The notes under the pieces: model-generated
The model's database searches: none
What the model was told of the DNA's origin: nothing
What the model saw: only the letters and a program-made list of their open reading frames with translations
Assembly (NCBI GenBank): GCA_036971615.1
Contig: JAYKKR010000021.1
Coordinates: 124,001 to 188,000 of the forward strand
DNA length: 64,000 nt
Reading direction: 5' to 3'
From: Amyloporia xantha
Taxonomy: Eukaryota > Basidiomycota > Agaricomycetes > Polyporales > Adustoporiaceae
Position numbers and translations under genes: made by a program
Part shown: positions 22,701-34,946 of the stretch, in pieces
Numbering within the stretch: the stretch's first letter is position 1
Layout of the letters: each line of letters starts with the position of its first letter

Positions 22701-23665
22701 GGGTGTTACGGTTGGAATCGCAGCTCCAAGATCATCGGGATTCCTGTCTGGTCTCAGCACGGCTTTCTCTCCTTCCGCTAAGCACAAGTTGGAAAAGGGC
22801 GCTCTGATCCAGGAAGCCGCCGCGTTACATGTCAATATTCACCATCTGGTCAATTACGGAGGACGTCCAAGTGCTAGCATCAGCACGCATATAGCTACTC
22901 TGAGGAAGCTGTTACTCTCTAAAGGCAATGGTCTTCTGGCATCTTCGTTCGAGCAGGTGAAGAAGGTAATGCGTGCACTCTTCTCCCATTGACACGGTTA
23001 TTCACCTCAGCTAGGGAGAAATTCCGTTGGTGATCAACGTGGAGAACGCAGATATCATGGCTTCTCTCATTTTATTAAAGCAAGAAGTTGAAGAGGAGAT
23101 TGGCGAATCTATCAAGATGACGTTCGTCGGAGCAACGGAGGCTCATTTACTTGCCCGAGAAATAGCCGATGCCAACATTGGCGTGGTGGTCACCCGTACT
23201 CGATCTTTCCCTACCACATGGGAGATGCAGAGAATGTCAGTATTTTTTTCCGTTCAGCCTGTATGGAGATTTGACTGTAGACGGCAATTCAGCATGCCAG
23301 GCCCACCTTTGTCTAAGAGTAACGTTGTTTCTACCCTCCTAGCTCACAACGTCACTGTCGCTATTGGCGTACAGGAGAGCTGGATGGTAAGGAACACCAG
23401 ATGGGACGCAGCATGGGTAAGTGATCCCCGTCACTTTTTACAAGTTGTGTTTCACATTCATGTTCAGGTTGGTCTTGAAACTGGTGGCGAAATGTCCAGA
23501 TCTGAAGTCCTTGCTTTGGCGTCTGTGAATGTCGAGAAACTGCTCGGTGTTCACGTCAATGACGTGGAACATGATCTCGTCGCAACGCGTGGAGGCCATT
23601 TGATGGAATTCAGTAAAGTAGTTGGCATCATCTCTCCCCGCAGGGGTATAGTAGATGTATTCTAG
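19744..23665 (+). CDS. Membrane-anchored tandem amidohydrolase (CE9-like), paralogue A
   Basis: Amidohydrolase-superfamily protein of about 950 residues. The start is at 19744 (MLDLLEPEVQELRLARP). A hydrophobic segment at residues ~31-50 (LFVAFVSVVVLAAFNLSSAW) predicts a type II anchor with the enzyme outside the cytosol. First half: NATIWTGRVDGLEV, then VDLHSHM (the HxH metal motif), SISGGVTTALVLPGSANAIGG, VQTHCYE, FPIAAFHHAHETYLVP, VVMKSDHPVLDS and DIVLWDSHPLALGATPKQV. Second half: VVFNNVSRV..ITCTGT, then SPGLTTFGSPLGL in place of the HxH site, LAYRAGVTVGIAAP, VINVENADIMASLILLKQEVE, ending RGIVDVF. Introns are dense and include micro-exons at 20874-20884 (11 nt) and 20953-20964 (12 nt). Substrate unknown. 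Fungal catalogues place such proteins near carbohydrate esterase family 9, but imidazolonepropionase-like enzymes are equally similar. The N-terminal half looks catalytically competent. Confidence 0.82.
20874..20964 (+). other. Two adjacent micro-exons (11 nt and 12 nt) in paralogue A
   Basis: Exon 20874-20884 supplies parts of K-H-A-C-G and exon 20953-20964 supplies G-E-N-P plus one base. Both are bounded by AG before and GT after, and only their inclusion keeps KHACGENPDRVYSNTRMD in frame. The same two exons with the same lengths occur in paralogues B and C. Confidence 0.8.
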
Positions 23666-23761
23666 CCGAAAGCCCAACACGACTACATGACAAACATCGA
23701 CAAGCAGTCCTTAGCAGGATTGAATACAGATCATAAATACAGACAACTTATAAAGTCATCA

Positions 23762-26697
23762 TTAAGTGCCGTTAACGAGTGTAGCGGGAGTTAACTGCTT
23801 CCCGACATATTCTTGGATCACGGGCATGGCCTGAATGATGAGTTTGATTGCCTTCTTCTCCTCTGAAACGATTGATGAAATCAATATAATCGGAGCAGCA
23901 GGGGATCAACTCACCCGCGCGAAAAATCCTTCCATGCTTTCTAGTGATTTTTTTGTCGAGGAATATACTGTGTGACGATGGAACAATGACCAGAGAGTTC
24001 TGGAAAGATAGCAAGTGTAGTCAATCATCGGTGCTCGACCAATCATTAGCGATCTACCTCATGATACCACTGGCGAAGTCCAGTCAGATCCCCCGGTGTA
24101 ACGGGTACTTGATGATTGCCCACGACCTGAACAACGGCCCGAACGCTTCGCATGATATTTGATGCTGTATGTGAAGGATCGTGTGCATGAGTGCGCGAAT
24201 AAGAAATGACTGCCTGTGGCCTACATCGTTGGCGCATCAACTCCATCAGGGCTTCACAACCCGGTCCATGTCCAATCAGGACCACCCGTTGCGCGTCACT
24301 GAGTCTGTGAACTCAGTGATAAGCAGTGGTCGTAAAACAACTCGACAGGCAGCTCAAAGGACATACTGGACGTAATTGTCCCATATGTAGGTCATCACAT
24401 CACCTGCAGGATATTCTGGTGTTCTCGACTGGCGCATGTCGACGGTTAACAAATCATACAGACGAGAGGGGGGAAGACCAATTACCTGGCTCTGAGCGAA
24501 AGGTTTTGGGAAAACATTGACATCGAGCAGCGCGTAGCCAGCTTTCTTTGCCCAAGTGATCAACTCTTTCGAGAAGTCCACCTGTCACAATGTGTGGTCA
24601 GTTTGAGTTCAAACATACAGCAAAGGCATCACTAAGTATGAATGTTCCATCTGGACGTCGCAACGCATGACGGAGTCCAGCTCCACTCGAAGGTTACCGC
24701 TATAGCATGTCGTAAGAATGAGACGTTATAAAGGACGATGATAGGAGGACTTGCAACTCGTGGACAAAAAGCACAAGCGTGTCGTTCTCCATGATGTCGG
24801 AGCTGCAGTATATTAGCATTGTAGTCATCCTACGTGTTGAAACATTCTCACGTGCAAGCGACTTGCATGCTGAAGCGTTCAATCAAAGCTTCCGATACGA
24901 GGGGAACTTCGAGCATGCCATGTGTTCGAAATAGATAGTCTTGCCTGTGAGCCTTAAGCAGCTCTGCGACGTCAAATCATGATCAGCCGATTGAGATTGC
25001 AAGATGTTTTCTTAGCATTACCGGGGATAGAAAAAGCGATCGGTTCGACCTCTGGCGATACAGGTAATAGTGTCATGAGGCAAGGACCAGAGCCAGCGCA
25101 CGAGTGACTTACCTTCTAAGGGCTCGCACGCCTTCGGGTCGACGTTCTTCCAGTACTTGCTCTGCTCCAACGCAACATGCCATATAGTCTCGGTGGCCGC
25201 TTCAGAGGCCACCATGGGTTTCAACTGGGGAGGAACTTCTCCAAGGACAACTCGCGCGACCGCCAGCGCAGATACTGATATAGCATCGAGACTATAACCC
25301 CCCTGAAGCGAATGATAATGTATATAAGCGTGCAAGTGATCGAGCCGAAGCGAACGCGCGTTGCACCTCTAACGCCACCACAAGCTTGCCGTTAGCAAGA
25401 GAAGAGAGCATGTGCGTCATATGAGCATAGCCGGTTGGAGTGACGTGGCATTCGCCCAGGGTGTCCCCCTCAGCTGCATCAAACCCAGCAGAGACTGACA
25501 GATAAATTGCGTTGAGTACGATATGGAATACGCATAGAATTAGACCCACTAATGACTAGATCAGGCGAAAACTCTACCGCGATAGGCATGATTATCTTTT
25601 GGAAGGCGAGGATGTAATCCGCATCGCCCATACCCTTATGTGGCCAGGGTATATTTACAGAACTGATGCGAGAGGTATGAGAGATAAGCAAGCAGTCGCA
25701 AGAGAATAAGACCTACTATCCGAGACCTGGACCTTGACCGCAGGATTTCATACTGCCGAAGGGTCCATTTGGATAGAAAGCACCTCCGTCGTACCGGTGA
25801 AGAGACACGTAAAGGACAGATGGATCGTCGTAAAATGTCCGCTGTGTTCCATTGCCTGTGTGGTGTCCGATTGCATTTCCGTGTCAATATATCTCTATCG
25901 TGCACTTACCGTGGTGTACGTCCCTGCCAATTATTTTAGTATGCGCTTGCAAGTAATTATGGATTTATGGTTACCAGTCAAGAATCATGATTTTCTTGAC
26001 TGAGGTTTGCAACTGGACTACCTTTGTTGCGATCGAGACGTTATTGAAGAAACAGAACCCCATATGTTCGTCCGGTTCGGCGTGGTGACCAGGAGGTCGG
26101 ACAATGGCGAAAGACTTTTTTACCTCGCCGCGAGCGACTGCAAGTGCGGCCTCGATAACGCCACCCGCACTCAGACGAGCAGCATAGGGTGTACTCGGAT
26201 GAACATAGAGAGAAAGTTCGTCATAGTAAGAGGCTGAATCTGCTATATCTTGCTCGGACATTGCTGGAAGTTTATAAATTTGTCAAGGGAAACTGGATGG
26301 GAAACAAACACCACTCGACTTGCAATGTATAGCAAGAACCTTGTCCCAGAGGGCCTGGCTGTGCACTAGTAATGCCTCGTCTCGAAGGACAGGTCTGATG
26401 GGGAGGCGCCTCATTTTGCCGAGACAATTTCGCTTCCTTGAGGGTGTTGAATATGCGGGATATACGCTCCGGCTGCTCCTCGTGGTGACCGCGGGAGCAG
26501 CTGTGCATCATCATTTTTGAAGAGTAGACATATCCTACCTGGATGTAGGAGGGGCCGAAAGCGGGAGGAAGGGAAGCGGCACGAGCTGGGACAGATTCAC
26601 TGCGAGGCGGGCCAGAGGCAACGACGGACGTGGATGCCTCTGGTGGTTGTGGATCAACATCCATGCTTGTGCCCTGCTGAACCGTCTGTGTTTGCAT
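23762..26697 (-). CDS. HDA1: Class II histone deacetylase HDA1/Clr3 type with Arb2 domain
   Basis: Zinc-dependent histone deacetylase acting in transcriptional and heterochromatic silencing. The start at 26697 gives [19 protein letters not shown], a short disordered lead, then [13 protein letters not shown] and [16 protein letters not shown]. The catalytic core shows [19 protein letters not shown], then [43 protein letters not shown] and [19 protein letters not shown], followed by [19 protein letters not shown]. The zinc ligands (Asp, His, Asp) and active-site His-His pair are therefore present. The C-terminal part ([48 protein letters not shown]) is the Arb2 domain found in Hda1/Clr3. It ends TPATLVNGT at 23762. 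About 700 residues in roughly 15 exons. Convergent with paralogue A (96 bp) and divergent from paralogue B. Confidence 0.92.
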
Positions 26698-27253
26698 GCT
26701 CGCGACGGTGCTTGGAATGAAATGTTGTGAGTCCTGGCCGTGGCTGGCTCTGCGTTCAAGTCAAGCAACTGATCCTAGTGGCTGCGTCACACCAGGTGAC
26801 GATCGTGAGTAGATCTGGATCGTACCTTGTCACAACGCGAGCAGGTCTGAACAGACGCCGGGGTTCGCGTGATGGCCTGTCACAGCTCGCGTGATGGCCA
26901 CTATCATGGATCCGAGGACCAAGACTAAGGTCACCAAGTTGGATACTTATTCGACGCGCAGTCCATTTCTGCAGCCAATTTCAACTTGTATCATAGTGTA
27001 TATATATTTTAAAGGAGGGCCTGCTGTGGAAAGAATATTGTATATATTTTACATGCGGTGGACGTGCAAGCTGAGCGTGCAAGCTGACACGCCGGCGCTC
27101 CCAATTAAGTGCCCCGTGCGCACACCTTGAGACTCGCGTTCACTATCCACCCCGGTGGAACGCGACTGCAGCCGTGTTCTAGTGTGTATACCATCCAGCA
27201 CCGCGTATACGGCCGCGCTCACCGTTACGATTTCCTACAGCTTGGCCGTCGTA
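26698..27253. promoter_or_regulatory. Divergent promoter region, HDA1-type gene / amidohydrolase B
   Basis: A 556-bp region holding a direct repeat of TCGCGTGATGGCC (26865-26877 and 26887-26899, 22 bp apart), two TATA-like stretches (GTATATATATTTT near 26999 and TGTATATATTTTAC near 27039), and a short repeat CGTGCAAGCTGA. The TATA-like stretches sit about 210-255 bp upstream of the paralogue B start. Nothing coding seen. Confidence 0.45.
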
Positions 27254-30200
27254 ATGGAGAAGGTGCTACCCAGCCATGTCGCACCGCCCGACAGAGCACT
27301 CAGTGTGAAGTCTCCTCGGACGTTTGTACGGAAGGCTTTCTACGCGTTACTCGTACTCGCCACGCTCTCCACGCTCTACACGTCGGCGAACAACCTCTAC
27401 ACTGCATTGCACCCCTTACCTCCTCACGCAGCCGCTGCGCTCACTCGCTGTCGTGCTCTGAATCTCCCAGCAGGCCCCTCTCCCGACTTCCATAAACGCA
27501 AGCAGTCAGATCGGTTTGCACCGGGAACGAAACCATACCTCCTGAAGAACGCGAAGATATGGACGGGCGCAGACAACGGCACAGACATCGTCTATGCTGA
27601 TATACTCCTCGACAAGGGCTTGATCAAAGGCATTGGACACGTCAGGCAGTCAACGCTGCAGGCGTACAAGGACAACCTTGTCGTCATCGACGTGAAAGGG
27701 GCATGGGTCACTCCTGGGTAGGTTTCCGAAGCACAGAGTGATAAGAGGGACTGACGCTGGGCACGTAGAATCGTAGACTTGCACTCCCACATTGGTGATG
27801 CCTCTAGCCCAGCGCTCGACGGTGCTAGTGGCGACGACAACTCATTGAAAGGTCCCATCCAGCCGTGGCTCAGAGCACTCGATGGCCTCAACACACATGA
27901 CGCATCGTACGCTTTGTCTATCTCTGGTGGTGTGACAACGGCACTCGTCCTACCAGGATCTGCCAACGCCATTGGTCAGCACACATCATCCGTCTTGCAG
28001 TAATAGACGTGCTGAATCTTGTACCGGGTGTAGGTGGACAGGGCTTCACAATCAAGCTACGGAAAACGGCTGAACGCTCTCCGAGTTCGATGCTCCTCGA
28101 GCCTCCTTACCAAATCAACTCGTCTTTCCTCGAAACGTCCGAGCGTCCGAGATGGCGTCAGATGAAGTAAGTCCTACGTCCTTACTCTGGGACATTACTG
28201 ACCTACTTTCCCTTCGGAAGGCACGCTTGCGGTGCGTATTTTTATTATCTGATACGTGGAAGCTTACCTCATGTACATTCCAGGAGAAAACCCAAGTGAG
28301 TATCTTTGATCTTCTGTCAAATTACCATTCATTGAATTTTTGGCAGGTAGGGTATATGGTTACACTCGAATGGACACAGTCTGGGCATTCCGTGAAGCGT
28401 GAGGGACCTTCATCTACCCGCTCGACATAGGCTTCTGACGAATATCCTTGGAAGTTATAACACAGCCAAGCAAATCAAAGAGTCACAGGATGCGTATTGT
28501 GCAGATGTTGCTGCAGGGCGCTGGACCGCATTGGAAGGGAAGTCTTATCCAGAAGACTTGCAATGGGAGTCGCTTGTAGACGTTCTCAGAGGAAGAGTCA
28601 AGGTACGTACGCGTCAGATATGTCTTGCTTACCGTGCAAACGCGTCCGCAGGTGCAAATTCATTGTTACGAGACGGTCGACCTGGACGACATCGTACGAG
28701 TGAGTGCTCACTCACACGGGTTTAGCTAGCCACCTTTCTGACAAGACGAGCCATGGCAGCTATCGAACGAGTTCCAGTTCCCTATCGCAGCGTTCCACCA
28801 TGCTCATGAGGCGTACTTGGTCCCTGATGTTCTCAAGAAGGCGTATGGTCAGCATGGTTTTTCTTCCATGACTGCCTCACCGTTGCTCACGGACAATCTG
28901 TCCGTCTGCATCCAGATCATCCTCCCGCCGTTGCCATGTTCGCTACGAATGCAAGGTCAGTCCCATGACATTTACGTTGTCTACTGCACACCTCACATGT
29001 TCCACCGTACAGATATAAGCGTGAAGCCTATCGAGGCTCCGAATTTGCACCCCGTATCCTGGCGCAGAACGGACTGAAGGTCGTCATGAAGGTATATTCT
29101 ACGGTGCTTTCCCTTTACCCTGAATATCGGCTGACATATCGTAGAGCGACCACCCGGTGCTGGACTCGAGGTATCTTCTGTATGAGGCCCAGCAGGCGTA
29201 CGTGTACGGGCTCCCCGAGAATTTGGCAATTGCCGCCGTTACCAGTACACCTGCCGAGATCATGGGCATGAGTCACCGCATTGGCTACGTGAAAGAAGGT
29301 ACCAAATGTCCATAAGATCGTGATACCTTTCTAACATTGCTTTGTCGCTGCTAAGGTTGGGATGCCGGTATGTGCTCCCACTCTGTGGAAATTTAGATGC
29401 CGCTCATCTTCCCCTAGATCTTGTCATCTGGGACAGTCATCCTCTTGCCCTCGGTGCGACGCCAAAGCAAGTATTCATTGATGGCATTCCTCAACTTGAG
29501 ACACCGTTCGTCACGAGCAAGCCGTCGTCGTTCCAGCAGAAACCGAAGGTGCCCAATTTCGACAAGGAAGCTGCAGACGCCATAAAGTACGAGGGTCTTC
29601 CACCGCTAGAGCCCAAGAAAGCAGACTCCAGCTCTGTTATTTTCACAAACGTAAAGACCGTGTTCAAGCGCGTCGGAGGCGATGTGAAGGAAGTCTTCAC
29701 CGCTCAAGATGAGGAAGTAGGAGTTGTCGTTGTGGAAGACGGTTCCATAACTTGCTCTGGAACGCACGCATCGTGCGTCACTCCCACCCTCTTGGAGAGC
29801 GCCGAGGTCGTGAACGTCCGCGGCGGCTCGATCTCCCCTGGCCTTGCTACCTTCGGGTCTCAGCTGGGTTTATCAGAGATCTCTGGAGAACCATCTACGA
29901 ACGACGGTTACGTCTATGACCCCTTGCTCGGAAAGGTTCCCTCTATCCTTGGCGGCGACGGTGCTCTTATCCGCGCCGTAGACGGTCTGCAATATGGTGG
30001 CCGCGATACTCTGTAAGTGGATTCTTCACGTACGTCAACTCCACGAGCTCATCGGTACCCTTGGACAGGTTGGCATATCGCGCAGGCGTTACGACCGCGA
30101 TTGTTGCCCCGACACACCGCCGTTTCTATGCGGGCCTCAGCACGTCATTCTACACGGGCGCAATGCACAAGCTCGAAGAGGGTGCCGTCATTCAGAATGT

Positions 30201-31050
30201 GAATGCATTACACGTCACCGTACGCCACTTTGGCAGCACGCCGAGTATAAGCACTCAGGTTGCCGTTTTGCGACGCTTACTTCTGGAGCCAGGCCAGGGA
30301 GACGCTGGCAAATGGTTCAAAGACGTCAGCGAGGTGAGGCGAATTCTTGTTCTTTACTATACCGAAGCTCACGAGCTGTAATTTCCGTTCATAGGGTCGG
30401 GTCACTTTGGTGGTTGACGCTGACAGCGCAGACGTGATTGCTACACTGATCCTTCTCAAGAAGGAAGTTGAAGAAAAATTCGGCAGCACTGTCAAGATGA
30501 CTATTTCCGGCGCAGTGGAGGCTCACATCCTCGCTAAAGAGATTGCCGAGGCCAACATTGGTGTGCTACAAGTCCCCGCACGGCCCTTCCCCACCGAATG
30601 GGAAAGCTTGAGGATGTAAGGGACTTCGTAGCATTTGCGATCTCACGATTGATCATACTGCTATAGTCTTCCTGGACATCCCCTTACTGAGCAGAGTTCA
30701 GTCGCTGCGCTGCTAGCTCACAATGTCACGGTTGGGATTGGTATCGAGGAGGCCTGGAGTGCTCGCAATACTCGCTTCGACATTGGTTGGGTAAGTACTT
30801 TGCATTGCAATCTGTCGTTTTCGAAGCCTGATGGCATATGGCACAGGCGGCTCTTGAAGCTGGGGGCTCCATTTCCCGAGAACAAGCCATTGCCATAGGT
30901 TCAACGAACGTCGAGAAGCTGCTCGGCGGCGATGTCGAGACTGAGGGTGCGCATGAGATGGTGGTAACGGAAGGTGGTGACCTGTTCGACTTCGAGAGCA
31001 AAGTCGTCGCTGTTATATCACCCAGACGCAAAACTGTTGACTTGTTCTGA
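27254..31050 (+). CDS. Membrane-anchored tandem amidohydrolase (CE9-like), paralogue B
   Basis: Same architecture as the copies on either side. The start at 27254 (MEKVLPSHVAPPDRALSVK) is followed by a hydrophobic anchor AFYALLVLATLSTLYTSANN. Catalytic half: NAKIWTGADNGTDIVYADI, VDLHSHIGDASSP (intact HxH), SISGGVTTALVLPGSANAIGG, VQIHCYETVDLDD, FPIAAFHHAHEAYLVP, KVVMKSDHPVLDS and DLVIWDSHPLALGATPKQV. Second half: VIFTNVKTVF..SITCSGTHASC, SPGLATFGSQLGL (HxH absent), LAYRAGVTTAIVAP, LVVDADSADVIATLILLKKEVE, ending RRKTVDLF. Micro-exons of 11 nt (28221-28231) and 12 nt (28284-28295) match those of A and C. It reads through with no stop or frameshift detected. It converges on ATP5, 202 bp stop to stop. 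No intron interrupts VDLHSHIGDASSP, whereas copy A has one directly after HSHM. Confidence 0.83.
28221..28295 (+). other. Two adjacent micro-exons (11 nt and 12 nt) in paralogue B
   Basis: Exons 28221-28231 and 28284-28295 encode the K-HACG-ENP-S junction leading into RVYGYTRMDTVWAF. The phases and lengths equal those of paralogues A and C. Confidence 0.8.
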
Positions 31051-31252
31051 GATTAATGGGGACTAATGCGATTGTTTGCTGTGTGTTGATATATTATATT
31101 TGCGCTGGGAAACATCATAGTCTTTGTGTAGCAATTCGAAGCTCCGCAATCTGCTGGAGGTCATTGTTCGTGGATCGCACACAACTTTTCCAGTAAGGAT
31201 GGAAATGAGTCTGCGCATACAACATTCTATTCCTCCGATCTAATATCCTACT

Positions 31253-32008
31253 TCAAACAGATTCTGTAACGGAACATGGTAAGCAATGAAGCACCAGGCC
31301 GATAAGTAATAGTAAAGAGCTCACGTTGGAGGAGGCTGTTCAACCGCGTGACACGAGACGCAACGCTCAAGTCAAGAGTCTTGTCTCCAAAGTCAACAAC
31401 GATACCGCCCAACACCGCAGGGTTGATCTGTCATAGTGGACATGGGTTCAATGCACGGTGGGACACATGAGACGATGCGCACCTTGTTGGCCACCTTCAC
31501 CGACTTGGCCTTCTGAGCCGCCTGCGACTGCTTGAGGGCCGACTCCAGCCGCGTCTGGACGTCCTTGGGCAGAGGCGCGGCAGACGTGATCGTCACGGTC
31601 AGCTCGCCCTTGTATCCCGACACCAGCTCATTGAAGCCCTCGATGACGCCCGGCGCCTCCCCCAGCCGGCCGTTCTCCGAGAGGACGGTGAAGAGGTTTT
31701 TCGTGACGTCCGACACCGGCTCCTTCTTCGCCCCGGACCCCTCCGCCGTAACGTAGAGCGCGGAAAGCCCTGCAATGCGGTCCTGCATGGACAGCGTGGG
31801 GTTGGTCACGAAGCTGCCGAGCTCGGGGACGCTCTTGATAGAGGCGGCGATGGTGTTGAGCTCGGACTGGACCTTGTTGAGGTGTCTGGGGCGACTTGGA
31901 GAGGGCGGCATTGAATACGGCGTTGGAATACTTGAGAGCGAGGGCGCTGGCCGCTCGTCGTCCAAGACCAGCGGAGACTACTGCTGAGCGGGCAGACGAG
32001 AGCAACAT
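31253..32008 (-). CDS. ATP5: ATP synthase subunit 5 / OSCP (mitochondrial), with apparent 1-nt frameshift
   Basis: Oligomycin-sensitivity-conferring protein of the F1Fo peripheral stalk. The start at 32008 gives a mitochondrial presequence (MLLSSARSAVVSAGLGRRAA), then KYSNAVFNAALSKSP. The next conserved segment, HLNKVQSELNTIAASIKSVPELGSFV, lies in another frame. A run of four C (four G at 31888-31891 on +) has one base more than the reading frame needs. The body continues with GLGEAPGVIEGFNELVSGYKGELTVTITSAAPLP-type OSCP sequence, INPAVLGGIVVDFGDKTLDLSV and a last short exon giving LLQQSV at 31253. An alternative 47-nt intron would restore frame but delete a conserved stretch. The gene is essential for respiration, so an assembly error is the likeliest reading. 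Confidence 0.88.
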
Positions 32009-32453
32009 GGTGTTGAGAGAGAGCAAGCGAGCGATGGCTGTCTGCTCGTCACCCAGTCCTCTTTCCCCGACTCCCGCGCTCCGGAAGTTTCCGGCTCTAC
32101 CGGCCTGCTACAAAAAATGCATCCACTGAATTTCATTCACATAGAATATATATATACTCCGTCACCTCTACTACAGTATACGCTACAGGGTCAGAACCGG
32201 TCGTTAGGAGGGTAACAAATGCATTACGAGGCTCGCTAATGTACTCTAAGGAAAGCAACGAATGTGGGGCGCAGTGCGATGGGCTAGCAATAAGCTGATC
32301 AGGAAAATGCTAGGAGACGTAGGTATGTAGTATGCAGGGATCCAATATAGACAGTGTAGACGGCAGCGCGAAATGCATGATGATGGGGCAGACAGGAACG
32401 GATGACGAGCAAACTCACAGAATACATACTCACAAAGCGTCCGTTTTTCAAAT
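32009..32453. other. Intergenic, ATP5 start to FLC stop
   Basis: A 445-bp gap with the ATP5 promoter and the 3' end of the FLC-like gene. No RNA gene, repeat or coding exon was recognised. Confidence 0.5.
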
Positions 32454-34946
32454 CTACATTGAGAGTTGCTCGTGCGAATATCGCTCCTCTATCGGAGCAG
32501 GTGCTGATGATGATGGATTCCGGCTGTGTCTCTGTGATGGGAGACGCGAAACAGGTGTCGGCGGTGATGAGCCCATCGACGGTCGCGACACGAACGATCC
32601 TGCCGACGGTGATATCTCCGACGTTGACGGTGGCCGCGAATGCTGGAACGACCATCTTCGGGGAAGCGGCTCGCCAAGTGTCGTTCCCGTCGTTGACGAG
32701 AACAGACTGGGGTATTCGCTGCCAGCGCTAATAGGCGAATGTGAGCTAGCCTCCGTCGTTGGTGGCGTAGGATTTCCCGGACGGACGAGGTAAAACTGTG
32801 ATGACCCAGGAGTGGTCGCACCCGACTCGTTAGCCATCTTCTCAGCGTCCCTTTCGCCGCGCCCCTTCCCAAGCGAATCCGAGTAGCTCGGGTTACTCGC
32901 AAGCGCCCGATCACCCTTTCTGCCCCTCCTTCCGCAGCACAGGGCGAACATGACAAGCCGCCACATACCGAGGTTCACGAGGATATTGAAGAACATGACC
33001 AGGACGGTGACGGCAAAAATGACTGCAGTGACGATACCGATCGCCGTCCGCGGGATGGCCATCAAATGGATGCTCTCCGCAAAAGCGATCAGCAGTCCAG
33101 AACAAACGAAACGGACGATGGCCAGGAAACCCTGGAGGATATCTCCACGGCGTGTCCGCGATGGCTTCAGGATTGACAAAGCGAGCAATACCAGGGCGTC
33201 GACGACGAGGCAAAGGATGGCCTGTATCAGTCCATGCGCATGACCGAAGGCGGTGATAAGCGACTTGGCGATGATGGCAAGGAGGAGAGGGGCGAGATAA
33301 TAGATCCGCTCAGGAAGGAACGGCGCTGTCAGGGGTGACAATGCTATGGACGATGGTACGGTAGCATTGGAGGTGCGGGATAGGACGGTGGGTAGGTAAG
33401 GCCGGAGTACGAGATACACCGGGGGTAGCACCAACGCCATGACAATGACGAGCGAGATGACGGACAGGAGGACGGAGAGCCACGAGTCCTTGAGGGTCCA
33501 CTGGTAGAATGCGAACACCAGTATGGGGAAGACAGTGACGAGAGCAGCCCGTAGACCCCACGCGCGGGCGAAGGGCACGTAGCCTGCTTGCAACCCCGGC
33601 AATTTGTCCAAACGGCGGCTCCCCCACGACGTGCGTCTTACACCCAGGTAGACCGCATATCCCAGGGCCAGTGAGGCCAGCACGACAGCCGTATAGATAA
33701 GGGTGGTGAGGAAGATGGTCATGAACGCGTCCGCAGTGGCAATGCCGATCGTGTTCACATAGATAGGGATCCCCGCTTGGAGGATATTGGACGAATCAGA
33801 GGTCACGAGAGCCACCTCCCCAGCAGCGTCTCGGGCGGCGATGAGTGACGAACTTCCGGCAGAATTGCGGATGAGATTTCGCGCATGCACGTCAGTAAGG
33901 TCGACTCGCGGGAGAGAAGAGAACCGGGCGAGCAGAGACGAAGACGCTGCAAACGATGACGACTCTGCCTGGACGTTATACGGACTCAGCTTGCGGTTCA
34001 CGAATTGTGTGGCACCGCTACTGCTTGCGTCTGCTGAGTCACCGCCGGTGAGGTGGCGCATGCGGTTGATAGAGGTCTGCATGGGGGAAGTCGACGACTG
34101 GGCGAACAAGCCGAGGACCCACGAGAAATTGAGAGTAAACGCGGTATAGGCAGACGGATAGTTCAGTCCCATCAGACCGGAAACGGCGATGGTCTGGTAG
34201 AGATAGATCAGGTCGAGCAGACGGATGGGAGCAAGAACGAGCACGTCCGCGACGATCGACTTGAAGAGTGCCGACGCCAGGGCAAGCAAGGCTATTGCTG
34301 CGGTTGTCCATTCGACAGCATATTGCCGCATGGACCAACCGTTTCGAAAGCGTGGCCTGCACACAAGCCTTGACGTTGCCCGTGCCTACCTCAATTAGCG
34401 TAAGCTGAAAGAATGCCTCCAGGTTGGGGATGACATATGCAATGCCAGGGATCTTGATGGTTTTGAGAATAGACGATGGTAGCGCGAGGGTGTCCGCGCC
34501 AGTGAAGTTGTATTGCGGAAGCGGACATATAATACCGTCGAATAGTTTGCAGAGATCTATGGTGTCGTTGACGGAGCGCATGCCGTAGACATTGAGATAA
34601 AGGTTAGCGGTGACGTTGACATCAGCAAGCTGGGCACGATTCGTGAGCAAACGGGAGGCGAAGAGAATGGGGTGGACATACGACGCTAGCGGCGGAAACA
34701 TTAAAGGAGATTGAGTTGTTCGCCTTGAAGTAGGTGAGGTCCAGTTGCTCGATGAGGATCTCCTCGGGCGGGGCACAATATGAGACGGAAGATGTAACTG
34801 CAAGGGTGAGGTGTCAATAGGGAGATGGGCAGGGAAACGGTGGGAAGGGACTGACAGAGAGCCTCCTCGCGCGCTCTGGAGAGAGAAGAGAAGAGGATGA
34901 AAACGGAAGCGATAGAAAGTCGCAGCCGGGCGACCGAAAAGAACAT
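32454..34946 (-). CDS. TRP-like/ML-domain membrane protein of the flavin-carrier (FLC/Pkd2) family
   Basis: The start at 34946 gives a signal peptide (MFFSVARLRLSIASVFILFSS, cleavage after about SRA). After an intron the lumenal ML-like domain follows: SVSYCAPPEEILIEQLDLTYF, VNVTANLYLNVYG, CKLFDGIICPLPQYNFTG, FFQLTLIEVGTGNVKACVQATLSNG. Then come a transmembrane helix (EWTTAAIALLALASAL) and about eight more helices, including YTAVVLASLALGYAVYLGV, WLSVLLSVISLVIVMALVLP and AVIFAVTVLVMFFNILVNLGM. A cytosolic Ser/Thr/Pro-rich tail ends HEQLSM at 32454. About 780 residues. Yeast Flc1-3 act in ER/Golgi FAD and heme transport and calcium and cell-wall homeostasis; S. pombe Pkd2 is a channel. Which applies here is not decidable. 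It has few introns compared with its neighbours. Confidence 0.85.

Noticed and set aside
33310..33627. Antisense and shifted open frames across the FLC, Clr4-like and CANIN-like genes
   Set aside because: They shadow long real exons in GC-rich code. No independent start context or family match.
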